Shown: positions 38,789-50,764 of the stretch, one piece after another
Numbering within the stretch: position 1 is the first letter of the stretch
Layout: every line of letters starts with the position of its first letter
Source: Scatophagus argus
Taxonomy: Eukaryota > Chordata > Actinopteri > Scatophagidae
Direction of reading: 5' to 3'
NCBI RefSeq assembly: GCF_020382885.2
Contig: NC_058495.1
Location: 24,303,127 to 24,367,126, forward strand
DNA length: 64,000 nt
Position numbers and translations under genes: made by a program
The notes under the pieces: model-generated
The model's input: the letters and a program-made list of their open reading frames with translations, nothing else
Databases searched by the model: none
Told to the model about the DNA's origin: nothing

Positions 38789-40757
38789 CAGATAAATAAG
38801 AATCTGATTCAAATGGCACTGGTTACTTTTGCATTGGCACTCCATCGTTCACTGATGGAGTTCACACTGCTGAGGCCCACAGGAAGTGCGGTGTGGTGGG
38901 TCTGACAAGCCTGCGCTGTGGTTAACTGGTGATATTTAGCTAACGTTAGCCAACTGGTCTTCAGTGAATAATGTCAGCCTGTCATGGCTGTTATCAGTAA
39001 TGATAAGACTGTGAATATTACATTAATCCACTGACATGTCTGGATGAAAACCTCATTAGATTTCGACGTTGGGTCTTGTCTTTTAGCTTTTACAAACATG
39101 CTGATATCATCATGTCTTTGGCCGACATTCAGTCAACTAAATGCCTTTTAACAAAGAAGCAGAATGATCAATAATGATCATAATTGATAATAATTCAAGT
39201 GTGGCCCATGAATTGGGAACACCTCAGTAAACTATCTGAAACTGCTGGCATATGGTGACATTTCTTGTTAAAACAGGAAAAGTAAAACCACAGACTTGGA
39301 AATGTTACAGAGAGGAACAGCAGAGGGAGGAGTGACGGACGACGGGCTGAACCTTGCCAAACCGTGGATAACTGGAGTCAGTCCTCGTCCCTGAGAAGGC
39401 TCTGTGGGCCTGCTGAAGGGATTGTTGTCCTAGAGGGAACAGACAGACACACAAACCAAGAATAAACACCACTTTTCTTAAGAAAATAATTACCAAGGGT
39501 GCAACAGAAAGTGAATCTTTTAACCACAACGAGTCAGTGAAACATCAAGTCGTGCATCCTGGACTTTTCTGCCTGTCAGGTTTTTGTCCGTGTTGTGAGG
39601 CCCACTGCACATGTGCACATGTGCAAGTTTCACACGTATGAAGTCTTCATAGTTTCTGAATTCATGACATAAGGAGGAATAGCTGATCTTGTCCAGATGT
39701 TTCTCTTATAATTGTGGTCTGCGGTAGAAATGCGTTTGTACGACTCTGCTGTGACAGAAGTGGGCGTATTTATTTAAATATTCCCTTCATCCACTCCTCT
39801 TGCAGGTGTAGTTTAGATCAGTTATGACTGTTGTCCAGCCTAACGTTTCTGGTTGGTTGTACATCTTGTCTAAGCTTGCTTCTGTTTGCCCTTTTTAATT
39901 TATTCCATTTGTTTAGGTGCTTTCTTATTCTGCCCTGTCACATGCTGTGTGTCATGACATACACATATACACATATATACATATACATACATACACTGTA
40001 TGTCAGTGTGATATACAGTCAGCATGATTCTGACAGTCAGTATTGGCTTGTATTATTACCTTGGTCGGTGCTCTGCCCATCAGGACCGGGACGTCCGGGC
40101 ATTCCTGGGAGACCCGGTTTTCCTATTTCTCCACGGTAACCTTTAGGACCCATGTCGCCGTGCTTGCCCCGATTCCCAGTTTCCCCTTTCAGCCTCAGCA
40201 TGGCGGCCGTATCCACCGGACCGCTGGCCACCACAGCTACAGACAATCAAGTGAAAGATTTAAACTCACAATTCACATGTGAATCTCCACCAACTCCTGA
40301 GGGGAATATCTGACACTTCAGCTGCTAAACGCTCCACTGTGTTCACCAACTAGTTGCCAACTGTGTCTGTCTGCTGGTTGTTGCTGAGCATGCAGTGAGT
40401 TACAGGTTTTTAGAGATATGAAACAGAAAAGTTGTGACAGCTGAACAGTGAACTCAAACCATAAAGCTTCATAAAGCCCGAGGTGGGGCTGCAGATTCAG
40501 GTGACAGTGAAAGTTTGGTTCCTGTGATGTCTAAAGATCTGCAAAGCGCAGCAGGCAGCTGCTCTGTGTTTGCGTATTCCCACAACACTTTTACCTGGCT
40601 CTCCCTTCTCTCCCTTCACACCGGCTCGTCCATCTCTGCCGGGGATCCCCGCCTCTCCTGGGCGGCCGTCTGTGCCTCCACAGCCCACATCACATTGACC
40701 GGTGGTCAGGAACAAGGCCACGCCCACCAGAACCTCCAGCCTGTGATAACCTCCCAT
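38100..40757 (-). CDS. c1qa: Complement C1q A chain
   Basis: On the - strand the exons are 40595-40757, 40060-40236, 39353-39429, 38631-38747, 38474-38554 and 38100-38240 (251 codons plus stop, phases consistent). The signal sequence MGGYHRLEVLVGVALFLTTG is followed by CDVGCGGTDGRPGEAG, with the Cys before the collagen repeat. GRPGEAGIPGRDGRAGVKGE resembles human C1QA. The stalk is broken by AVVASGPVDTAAMLRLK before GETGNRGKHG resumes. The head shows YFTCKKAGVYYFTFTS, MCLSIVNG, LGFCDYN and ends FSGFLLF. The head domain is split by three introns. The donor of exon 39353-39429 is a weak gttcag. It is the first gene of the A-C-B cluster. Confidence 0.85.
38751..38784. repeat. AC/GT microsatellite at the acceptor of a c1qa exon
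   Basis: A pure AC run on the + strand. On the transcribed strand it is a GT run ending a few bases before the acceptor of exon 38631-38747, standing in for the usual pyrimidine tract. Confidence 0.9.
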
Positions 40758-41804
40758 GGTCCGAAATCCTGGACTGAACAGTCAGTGAAGAACTCGAATG
40801 TGATGTGAGATACTGAGAAGAAACCTGACTCACAGGTCACGTCTTCTGTATTTAACCCTGGGAATTCATTAGCAGCTACTCCGCTGTTAATGCCACTTGT
40901 ACCTGACTCATCCAGGGTCTGGATGATACACTGAGTCCAGTATTTGCAGACTTATTAGATTTGCACACGACTGCTTTAAAGGCAACAGTTTTTCTCCAGC
41001 AAAAATTAATTTCTGACATTGTGGGGAAGACTTACAAACAATGTTCAAACCTTCATATTGAGAAGTAAAATTTTGGAGGACAGTTTCAGGACTTGAATGT
41101 AAAATTTGAGAAATATTTCAAGAGAAATGAAATTACAGGCTGCATTTTTTTGTACTGAGCTGAGTAAAAGTCAAAGATAACACAACTTTATATTCATGGC
41201 TGTCTGGAACACAGAAAACTGTTGGAATTATTTCATTTCTAACTTCTTCAACTGTTTGTGTAACGAGTGGTGAGCTCAGACAAGCTCGTTTGCACAACAC
41301 AAACAAAAAACACAGAATTTATCCAAACTGCTTTAAAAACATATAAAATATGTTGGTGTGAAGACTGAAAAAATAAAGACCCAACATCTCTGGCTGACCG
41401 ACAACATCCAAACTACAAAGGCTAAAACCTAAAGAGCAGGCATGTGTGGCATCATCAATAATCACATGTAATGATTTCAGTTCAGAATTGAAATAATTCC
41501 AAGAAAGATTTTCATCGTTTCACAAAGCCATCCGTTCCGTTTAATTTCTGTGAAATACAACTTGTGTTGAGTTGGAAGTTTGCTTCAGAGAGATAATCAC
41601 ACTGACATTTATTTACGTGTAGTTAAGTTGTTCTACCGTTGGCTGCTGATGACAAAACCAATATTTAACAGAAATGAATGTTGTTTGTTTTACTCACCAG
41701 CCGAGTTTTACGTCTCACCAGCAGAGATTTGGAGCTGCAATGAAAGGATGGAATTTCCTCTTTTTGGTGAGCACATCAAGATGTCTTATTAGACTGAAGA
41801 GAGA

Positions 41805-41839
<35 letters not shown>

Positions 41840-43351
41840 TACAAAATCAGCAGGGAAACGAAACTCCCGATCTAACAGAAAAAGTTAATCAAAGTGTCTT
41901 TAAAAGTCTGCAGACCAACCCAGGACACTAAGGGTCACGTTTCCATGGTAACAATCAATAACTGCTGTCGAGTGGCACCAAATTACAAAAAGGAAGAAAA
42001 ACATGATGCATATTTTATGGTTTAATTAATGATGTTGTGGAACGAGTGAGGAGAAGAGAAGAAAACATAAAGCAGAGAGGATGTGATTAAGAAAAGAAAA
42101 CATCCAGAGTCTGACTTTGACGACTCTGTACTGAAATATCCTCCAACAGAGCTGAGCACTTTAACCTAACATTGTTTTTCATAGGTCGAAAAACAAAAAA
42201 AACGTAACTCCCAGCAAATTCACTAACAGCTATTCTCAACCACTGGGTCCAAAGTTGCACCTGAGAGCTCCATCCAGTGGGATGTGGAGGCAGTGCTGCT
42301 GCCAGATATTTAGCTTATTATTATTATTATTTTCTGTAAATGAGGGAGACGACCCTGAGCACAGTTTATTTATTTATTTGTTTGTTTGTTTATTCATCAT
42401 GTCTTTTTTTTGGTCATTTATTTGGGAAGATGCTGTGTCCTAAGTGGGCCATAGTTTACAGAAAGCTGAGAACTCCTCTCCTGAAGCCTGTGGAGGTTAC
42501 TGATAACACAGCGTACTAAAACACACCGCACAGCAGCAACATCTCAGTGACCCCTGAGGTTTCTACCCTCAAGGCTTTTAGACCAAGTGAACAAATCAAA
42601 GTTTGCAGAGTGTTTGAGCCGCCCTCATGTGGTCATTTGATGTAACAACAGTGAGCTGACATGGTGAGCAATTTGTTCAATTTTATGTGCAGTCAAATTT
42701 CTCGTGCTGAGGTCACAGGTTTTAATAAAGACTGCACTGATCAATGATCCAGTTAAATTAATTTTATATTCCTACATTTTTAAATTTTAATAACATTCAT
42801 ACTCATTCATACTCTTCGTACTCTTTTGTTCCTCGTTGCTTGCTTTTGCTTTAGTATGTTTTATAATCTACAGTTAATGTTTGTCCACACAGAGGACACG
42901 TTTAAAGGTTCAAGTTCAAGTGTAAAGTACTGTCAGTTTGTTTTGAATCATGTAAACTTATAGATGGGTGCTTGTCGGTCTCAGGACAGAGTTTGGACAT
43001 GAATTAGAGTGTAGGACAAATGTCAACCTGTTGGTGACAAATCGCCAAAGTCTTTTTTATCATAACAGTCTCTAAGGTCTAATTGTCTGTCTTGGTGTCT
43101 AATAGTCAGTGCAGTCAACCAATGAATCAGGAAATGGAATAAGACACAAGTCTAGGATTTATCTGAGATTAGTTTTATTTTTGTATTTTAACTGTATGTC
43201 CAACAGCACGACAGAGCAGAAGGGATTAAAGTCAGTTGGTTCTTGATAAGTCAGTGCAGCAGCACTTAACAACAGACAGCAACAGCAAAGCAGAAAATGA
43301 AATATGAATAAGACATTAAAAACAGCACGAAAACATTTCACTTGAAAAAGA
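40758..43351. other. Intergenic region upstream of c1qa
   Basis: No supported gene. It contains an AC microsatellite (41807-41836), ATT and TTTA/TTTG runs (about 42309-42392) and the c1qa promoter region. Confidence 0.6.
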
Positions 43352-43751
43352 TACACTGTGTGGCCAAAAGTGTGTGGACACCTCTCACTGTCCACATAAG
43401 TGTGCGTTGACTTGGCTGCTTTTCGTGGGCCCAAAATGAAGAGAAATCTTAATTCTTCAACATTCAATGAAATTTTAGACAATAGTGTTATTCCAACGGA
43501 TTGGCAAAAGTTCTTATTTCCACAACACAATATCCCAATGTACAAAAATAATTTTCTCAGTTTGGTGTGGAAGAACTTGACTGTTCTTCACAGAACCCTG
43601 ACTTCAACACTGCTGGGATGAACTGGAACACAAACTGCACGCCAGACACTGTGACCCAACACATGTTCAATTAGCTCTGCAAGCACCAGCATCCTAAAGC
43701 ACACATGGGTGTAGTTTTTGGTTGAACACAATATGTCGTCCATGTAGCGTC
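43352..43751. mobile_element. Decayed Tc1/mariner-like transposon copy
   Basis: The left end acactgtgtggccaaaagtg and the right end (reverse complement of the segment near 43730-43751) resemble the terminal repeats of a Tc1-like family. The inside keeps gtgtggaagaacttgactg and gggatgaactggaacac, typical of its transposase region. There is no intact transposase. It lies immediately downstream of a TRIM gene. Confidence 0.6.
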
Positions 43752-43788
43752 AAAGAAAAGTATGCTGAAAGTGAAAAATACGTTATCT

Positions 43789-45180
43789 TTATTCTCTTGT
43801 TACAGAAATCTTGTTTTGTAATATCTTCAGTGGGAATTCATTCAAAGTTCCGATGCATGGAAACAGTTTGTCCGTGAAAGTGTCTGTGAAGGTATGAATG
43901 AGTGTGTTCGTATCAGGATCACAGAATGACAGTTTTCCTCTGTTCCAGTCCAAATGAACTCTGATCCTCTGGAGCTTCTTCTTCACTCGGAGAACAGTGG
44001 GTGGACATCCTAACAAGCGTGTGCTGTATTTATCGTTGTAGAACTCTACTTGCCAGAAGCCAGATTTGATGCGTCCCTTTTTCTGGACAGACTCTGCCAC
44101 CATACCAACAAACCAGGCTGTATTGTCTCCAACTTCAACATCCCAAACGTGAATCCCTGAGTTAAAGCTCTCTGAGCCTCGGACAGAGCGATGATAGTCA
44201 GTCCTCTCAAGGTTTTCAGGAAGCTGTTGCCTCTCTCCATGTCTCACACTGGTCAGATCTTCAGATAGGATAAATTCTGGGTTGGCAGTGTTTGGATCCA
44301 GAATCACAGGAGTGTAGGAGACCACCTCCCTCATCTTGTTCCAGATGTTGAAGGTCAGGTTGCCCAGGTGTTTGGCCACGTCTATCAGAGCTCCTGAGAC
44401 CAGTTCTGGATCATCCAGCAGGGGGTGCTGCTGGACTCTTTTCACTGCTGCCTTGTAGTTCTGTAGGAATGAGACGTCTTCAGCTCTCAGCTCGTCCTCT
44501 GTGGTTCTGATTGTGTCTGAAAGAGCTGCTATCTCTCTGCTCAGAGCCTCAATCTTCTCCTTCATCATCTGACTCTTCTGCTCCTCTTCCTTCCTCAGAG
44601 CAGTGATCCTGGCAGTCTCTTCCTCTTGTAGAAACTGGTGAAGCTTCTTAAACTGCTCCTTAATCTGCCTCTCTGTGTGTTGTGCCTGGACTTTAATGTG
44701 TTTTGCTGTTTGATCACAGTTTCCTTTGACATATTCGAAGAGCTTCAGTTTCTCCTGTAAAGGATTCAGGGCTTTCTGGAGCTCCTTTTTGTGATCCAGT
44801 GCAAATTCATGGATTGGTCTGAATCTGTGGTTGGTGTGTGTTTTGGAGTCTCTGCAGATGAGACACGCCGGCTGCTGGTGGTCCAGACAGAAGAGTTTAA
44901 GTTTCTCAGAGTGCAGACTGCAGAGAGCCTCAGACCCGGAGGAAGCTCTCTTTCTCTCCAATATGAAGACCTCACACAGGTTCTTTAATGCCAGGTTACG
45001 AGGTGGATCACTCCTTGACGATTTCCTTTTACAAACTGGGCACTCCTGTATAGGTTTCCCTTTCCACCACATCTGCAGACAATCTTTGCAGAAGCTGTGG
45101 CTACATGAGAGGACAACTGGATCTTTAAAGATGTCCTGGCACACAGGACAGGAGAGATCCTCTTCGGACTGGAGAGACAT
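43789..45180 (-). CDS. TRIM family E3 ubiquitin ligase-like (RING, B-box, coiled coil, PRY-SPRY), copy 1
   Basis: A single-exon gene of 463 codons starting [18 protein letters not shown]. The RING (residues about 11-50: [17 protein letters not shown]) would bind an E2 enzyme. A B-box (about 86-124: CSLH..FCLDH..CLICRD..HTNH) follows, then a coiled coil of about 110 residues. The PRY-SPRY domain (about 290-460: [44 protein letters not shown]) would recognise a target. It resembles the large fish TRIM35/TRIM39/nuclear factor 7-like group, many members of which are antiviral. The specific orthologue and target are unknown. AATAAA overlaps the stop codon. Confidence 0.88.
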   Translation of the reverse strand: MSLQSEEDLSCPVCQDIFKDPVVLSCSHSFCKDCLQMWWKGKPIQECPVCKRKSSRSDPPRNLALKNLCEVFILERKRASSGSEALCSLHSEKLKLFCLDHQQPACLICRDSKTHTNHRFRPIHEFALDHKKELQKALNPLQEKLKLFEYVKGNCDQTAKHIKVQAQHTERQIKEQFKKLHQFLQEEETARITALRKEEEQKSQMMKEKIEALSREIAALSDTIRTTEDELRAEDVSFLQNYKAAVKRVQQHPLLDDPELVSGALIDVAKHLGNLTFNIWNKMREVVSYTPVILDPNTANPEFILSEDLTSVRHGERQQLPENLERTDYHRSVRGSESFNSGIHVWDVEVGDNTAWFVGMVAESVQKKGRIKSGFWQVEFYNDKYSTRLLGCPPTVLRVKKKLQRIRVHLDWNRGKLSFCDPDTNTLIHTFTDTFTDKLFPCIGTLNEFPLKILQNKISVTRE

Positions 45181-46917
45181 TTTCTCAAAGCAAAGTTGAA
45201 CGCTTCAGGCAGTCTGCAAAACAGGAAGTCAGTCAGTCAAGATACTTCAGGAAGTCTTTTCCCTCTAAATTCACAGCTCGTGAATGCAGTCAGTGGCATG
45301 TTAAAGTTGCAGGACTTCCAGTATTTCCAGGTGAAGCTTTCCTCCCTCAGGGGAAGCTTTGGGTCCGGTCTAAAAAAGGTTCTTATCGTCTGTTTCTGGG
45401 TGTGTGTGTCCCTTCCTGGTTGCCGAACAACGGTCTGTTTCGTGGTTTGTCTCAGGTGAGCTGGGGGTGGAGCTTTGTCAACCAGTTTGTGTCAAACAGT
45501 GAAGTGGAATAAATAAGCCATGAGTTTCCTTTCACATCACGGCACTATAGTAGGTTTTTATTCACCAAGGACAGCGGTACAATAGAAGCAGCACTTTGGC
45601 AAATTGTACACCAAGTAGCCTCAGTAATGAAAGAGTGGGACTATTTCTCAGATTTGCTTATGGGTATTTTGGGCTTCTAAAGGATTCGTTACAGTCAGCT
45701 ACCAGATACTCTGCTCAGTGCTGTTGTGGTTTCCTTTAAACAGCCAGACGTTCAGAGAGTAAAACATACTAGGACTTACCTTTCAAAGTGGAGTCTTGAA
45801 ATTTAAATACTAAGTCGCAAATGCATCAAAGAAAACCAGGAAGTGCATTTTTATAGGGTCAGTTCTAGCCAGGTCATTTGTTTCAGTAACAGAAAACAGA
45901 AAAGTAGCCTCACCTTAGTTGTAATTGTACCTTGGTGACTTTCATGTATTTAGTTGGGGAAAATTGCTGATCAACTTGTGTCACCAAATTAATTATACTG
46001 GGTGGCTATTATAACTATATTAAATATAACTTTTGTGGCTGTGGCTAATTTTAGCCTGCTCAAAGAAAAAGTAGGCTACTTGGTGTCTGTTAGCTAACAT
46101 TTAGGTTGGTGAAGTATGTTCAGTTACATTTACTCAGAGTTACTTAGCAAACTTAGTTACAAATCTGAACACAAACCTTGAATACATTTGAATTTACTCC
46201 TGAGCTAATGTTACTATAAGGCACTTACTTTTCATAAAGTCAACAGACACAATTTTATAGTGCTGTATCAAAGATGCCTTCTCATGTTACTTCACTTTGG
46301 TGTCATGATTACCCATTCAACTTGACTCGCTAATTTTCCTCAGTATGTCTCAATATGTGTTTTCAGGTGAACAAAAACAGCCCATTCACAAGTCATTACA
46401 AATGTTGACTTTTTTTTAATCACAATGAAATGGTAATTTAATCTTTGAGCAAGAAGTGACAATCCTGTAAAATAATTTTAGCTAGCTAGGCTGACTAAAG
46501 CTAGCAATAGTGATCCGTTGGCTACCTGAATAAGACGCTAAAAAGCCATAGCACTGCTTTGTTCTCTGACTGTATATTTAAGGCCTGTATAATAATCACA
46601 ACCCAGAAAGTGTTTAAAACAGTCTGAGATTATAGTCATCATATTAAATGTCAAATTTATTTATTTTTGCTCAGTGTAACATTTGCATTAATCAACATTT
46701 CCTAAGCCAACCAAAGCTCTCTAAAAAGAGTCAAAAGTCAATAAAACATGACACACAAAGAGTGGAGGAGCTGCTAACATTTTGTAGTTAAGTATAATAC
46801 TTAAATAATACACAGTTAAGTCTTGAAAAGAAAACAAAATATCTTAAAATAACCTGTAATTGTTCAATATTCCCACTCAAAAAATGTGTTATATTCTTGC
46901 TACATTGTCATCACTGG
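45181..46917. other. Intergenic region between the two TRIM genes
   Basis: About 1.7 kb of AT-rich sequence. Immediately upstream of copy 1 there is a candidate promoter. No other gene or recognisable element is seen. Confidence 0.55.
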
Positions 46918-48309
46918 CTAAGCTGTTTCAGAAAGCTTTGATGGTAATATTTTCAGTTGATTTTTTGTCTTATTACTAAAGTATGGAAACAGCCTTTCTG
47001 TGAAAGTGTGTGTGAAAGTGTGTATGAGTGTGTTAGTATCAGGATCACAGAATGACAGTTTTCCTCTGTTCCAGTCCAAATGAACTCTGATCCTCTGGAG
47101 CTTCTTCTTCACATGGAGAACAGTGTTGGGATCTGATGGGGAGACTGCTGCATATTTACCATTAGATAAACCTATTCGCCACAAAGAAGAGTTTATGTCT
47201 CCCTTTCTTTGGACAGACTCTGCTGCTACTCCCAGGACCCAGCCTGTATTGTCTCCAACCTCGACATCCCAGCTGTGAGTCCCCGAGTCAAAACCCTCTG
47301 AGCCCAGGACAATGCGATACAAATCAAACCTCTCAGGGTTTTCAGGAAGTTTCTGCGTCCCTCCATGTCTCACACTGGTCAGATCTTCAGACAGGATGAG
47401 TTCTGGATGAGCAGTGTTTGGATCCAGAATCACAGGAGTGTAGGAGACCACCTCCTTCATCTTGTTCCAGATGTTGAAGGTCAGGTTGCCCAGGTGTTTG
47501 GCCACGTCTATCAGAGCTCCTGACACCAGCTCTGGATCATCCAGCAGGGGGTGCTGCTGGACTCTTTTCACTGCTGCCTTGTAGTTCTGTAGGAATGAGA
47601 CGTCTTCAGCTCTCAGCTCGTCCTCTGTGGTTCTGATTGTGTCTGAAAGAGCTGCTATGTCTCTGATCAGAGCCTCAGTCTTCTCCCTGATCACTCTACT
47701 TTTGTGCCTTTCTTCCTCCCTCAGAGCAGTGATCCTGGCCTCCTCTTCCTCTTGCAGAAACTGGTGAAGCTTCTTAAACTGCTCCTTAATCTGCCTCTCT
47801 GTGTGCCTGGAATGGAATTTAATGTGTTTTGCTGTTTGATCAAAATTTCTTTGGATTTGTTTAAAGAGCTTCAGTTTCTCCTGTAAAGGCTTCAGGGCTT
47901 CTTGAAGCTCCTTTTTAAAATCCTGCGCAGCTTCATCAGTTGGTCTGAATCTGTGGTTGGTGTGTGTTTTAGAGTCTCTGCAGACGACACACACTGGTTG
48001 CTGGTGGTCCAGACAGAAGAGTTTGAGTTTCTCAGAGTGCAGACTGCAGAGAGCCTCAGACTTTGCTGAAGCTCTCTGATCTCTCTCCAGTAAAAAGTCT
48101 TCACACAGGTTCTTTAATGCCAGGTTACGAGGTGGATCACTCAACACGTATATTTTCTTACAAAGCGGACATTCCTTAACTGATTTATCCCTCCAAAATG
48201 TATGCACGCAGGCTTTACAGAAGCTGTGGCTACATGAGAGGACAACTGGGTCATTAAAGATGTCAGTGCAGACAGGACAGGAGAGATCCTTCTCTGAACA
48301 GGAGGCCAT
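46918..48309 (-). CDS. TRIM family E3 ubiquitin ligase-like, copy 2
   Basis: A single-exon gene of 463 codons, the same length as copy 1, beginning [23 protein letters not shown]-box, coiled coil and PRY-SPRY lie in the same order and positions. I chose the ATG at 48307-48309 over a longer frame starting at 48411, because the extension opens with GTG and resembles no part of copy 1. The coiled coil/PRY junction is almost identical to copy 1 at DNA level, while the SPRY part has diverged ([16 protein letters not shown]). An IRF-type element lies about 100 bases upstream of the ATG. Substrate unknown. Confidence 0.88.
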   Translation of the reverse strand: MASCSEKDLSCPVCTDIFNDPVVLSCSHSFCKACVHTFWRDKSVKECPLCKKIYVLSDPPRNLALKNLCEDFLLERDQRASAKSEALCSLHSEKLKLFCLDHQQPVCVVCRDSKTHTNHRFRPTDEAAQDFKKELQEALKPLQEKLKLFKQIQRNFDQTAKHIKFHSRHTERQIKEQFKKLHQFLQEEEEARITALREEERHKSRVIREKTEALIRDIAALSDTIRTTEDELRAEDVSFLQNYKAAVKRVQQHPLLDDPELVSGALIDVAKHLGNLTFNIWNKMKEVVSYTPVILDPNTAHPELILSEDLTSVRHGGTQKLPENPERFDLYRIVLGSEGFDSGTHSWDVEVGDNTGWVLGVAAESVQRKGDINSSLWRIGLSNGKYAAVSPSDPNTVLHVKKKLQRIRVHLDWNRGKLSFCDPDTNTLIHTFTHTFTERLFPYFSNKTKNQLKILPSKLSETA

Positions 48310-48403
48310 TTTCTCTTCAAATGGAGTGCAGGCAGGCAGAATGTCGAAGGCGGTTGGTTGTGTTTCTCCTCCCAGTTGTAACCGACTGTAAGTTCCCTCA
48401 GTT

Positions 48404-48414
48404 ACTTTCACTTT
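48404..48414 (-). promoter_or_regulatory. IRF/PRDI-like element between TRIM copy 2 and a divergent candidate exon
   Basis: The - strand reads aaagtgaaagt, which fits the IRF-binding PRDI core. It lies 95 bases upstream of the TRIM ATG and about 105 bases upstream of the ATG of the divergent candidate gene at 48519. One short site alone is weak evidence, but the placement is suggestive. Confidence 0.4.
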
Positions 48415-48518
48415 GGTTCAGTTTTTTTTGGTCAGTAGCACGTTGAAGAGGAAGTAGTCAACATTTAATTTTCTCTCTTGCCTCAGTTAGGAAGATTACT
48501 GCTGTCACGTCTTTCAGA

Positions 48519-50705
48519 ATGTCCTTGTGTCTTCGAGTGAGAAATGCAGGAAACAAATGCTACTTCCTGTTCGTCACAGAGGAGGTGGAGCTGGATGAGG
48601 TGGTAAGAGATGGATCTTCGTCAGGCCGTCAACATGTTTCCATTTGTGGAGACAGACTGTTGAGGAGGGTGAAAGATAAATGTGATTAATATGAAGTGTC
48701 ACGCTTCTTTGAGATTGCCTCACTATATCAGCATTCCTCTAATGGGAAGAGTGCAAATAAAAGATGGCGAGTTCTAACCTGTCGGCTTGCTGTGTTTTGC
48801 TTAAATAGAAAAAATATATCAAACCAAATTAACTTACATTGTCATTCCCATTGTCATGGTTTTTATTTGCACTCTGGCATCGCAAACTGACGTGATGTAA
48901 AAACTGTGAAAAAAGAAAAACAAGGACACAACAACAAATGCACCATCAAGTTACTTCTAAAATCACAACTGTTTTTATTTATTACTTCATAAAAAATTAC
49001 ATATACATCAACTGTAGCTGAATGGTTCTTAGTTGGGAATAGCACAGTTTGAATAAAAGAGATCCAAAAATTGTGACGCGTTACGTTTTTGTGACTTTAT
49101 GAGACAGACAATCCAGCATTTAAACTCACTTCGCCGTGTGATTGGCCAGCTGCGCAAAGATGAAACAGGTGGAGAACTTCGCCAGGAATCAGTCGAATCA
49201 GAGCAGAAATGATGGCTGAATGCTGGACTTGCACTTACTTTATCAGGTGGGCACAAGCATGGCTCCAAATGAATAATAATGTTGCTCTTTTTCTTAGGGA
49301 TGTGTAAATAAGCGACTTTGTTTGCTGAATTGTTTGCCATACAAAATTAAAATGTGTCACAGTCATGTTTACAACCTCTGCTCTGCTGCCCCCAAGTGGC
49401 CAAAACAAATCAGGCATTGCAGATTTAAGGAATTACTGATTGAGTAGTTTTAATGCAGTGCTACTCAGCAGCTGGAGGCCTGCCTGCGAGCTGATGAGTG
49501 ATTCATTAATGCAGTAACTGGTCATTTTCTACTTCTATTACTCCAGTTGTCCTGTAATTTAGGAACTACTTAGATGTGATTCATCATCTAAACTGTTCCT
49601 GAGTCATTCTCACTTGTACCTTCTTAACTATTATCAAAGGTTGCAATAAACTCAAATAATCCTTCACAGCCCCTCTGAATTGATATTTTGCCAGCCTCTC
49701 ACTACATTACAGGTCCTCTGACACAGATGTGGTTTCCAGTATTTTTCTATTGCAGAGATTAGACTCAACAGCACAGCTCACCTGTCCAACCATTGTAACA
49801 ACCAGTGAATCACAGAGTGAGAGGGAGAGCTTTGCGAAAACGAAAGCAGTTGTTTATTTTGGCTGCTCATCTTTTCCTCTCTCCATCAGTACCTGTCAGT
49901 GACACACCTAAAGTTCGTTACTGTGAACGGTAATTTTGACACAAGGTATTTCTTGTTGAAACAAAATGATGAGTGGGAAATGAAATAACATCACACATGG
50001 GCCAACAAAAATAAATAAAAAAAAGTTATTTGCATGCACATAAGAGGTTGCTTGTCAGGAAAATGTTTACGCTCGTCATTTTGGATATTTGAACAAATGA
50101 TGGCCTGCCGGTCAGGTAATCCAGGTTATTCAGGATACAAGTGGAGTTCCCACCTTCCACTGTCTAACTCACCCACTGCTCACTTTACATGTCATTGATC
50201 ATTTGCTTTACTAGAGTAGTAGTAGTAGTACTTTGTTCTGCTACTTTATACCTCTGCTTCACTGCAGTTCAAAGGGAAATATTGTCCCTTTTTTCTACTC
50301 TTTTAACGACATTAATTTGATGATTTTGGTTACTGGTTACTGTGTAAATTCTGTTGATAAATAAATTACTTTATCACATATATTGTACTCTCTAAATGGT
50401 TAAATAGTGAAAGGTTCCCTGTGTGTTTTTATTGCAGAGGTGTAGCCGTTCTGACACCTCAGTCACACAATAAAACAATTTAGACCAGGAACTGAAACGG
50501 TTTCACCATAAATGCATCGCGACTTAAGGTCAAAGGCTCCTGCTGGCCCAGTTTGCTCCCAGTACAAACTGGGAAGGCTGTCAAACAAGCCAAACGTATT
50601 AGGGAGGTAAACAGTTTCCTGTGTGTCACATGTAACTGCATTGTGGATCTTGTCTGATCTCTGTAGAGTTGCTGCTGAGCAACCAAGAGCAGATAAACAT
50701 CCTGC

Positions 50706-50764
<59 letters not shown>

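Noticed and set aside
48310-48411. A 34-residue N-terminal extension of TRIM copy 2
   Set aside because: It starts with GTG, not ATG, lacks similarity to copy 1, and overlaps the likely promoter with the IRF-type site.
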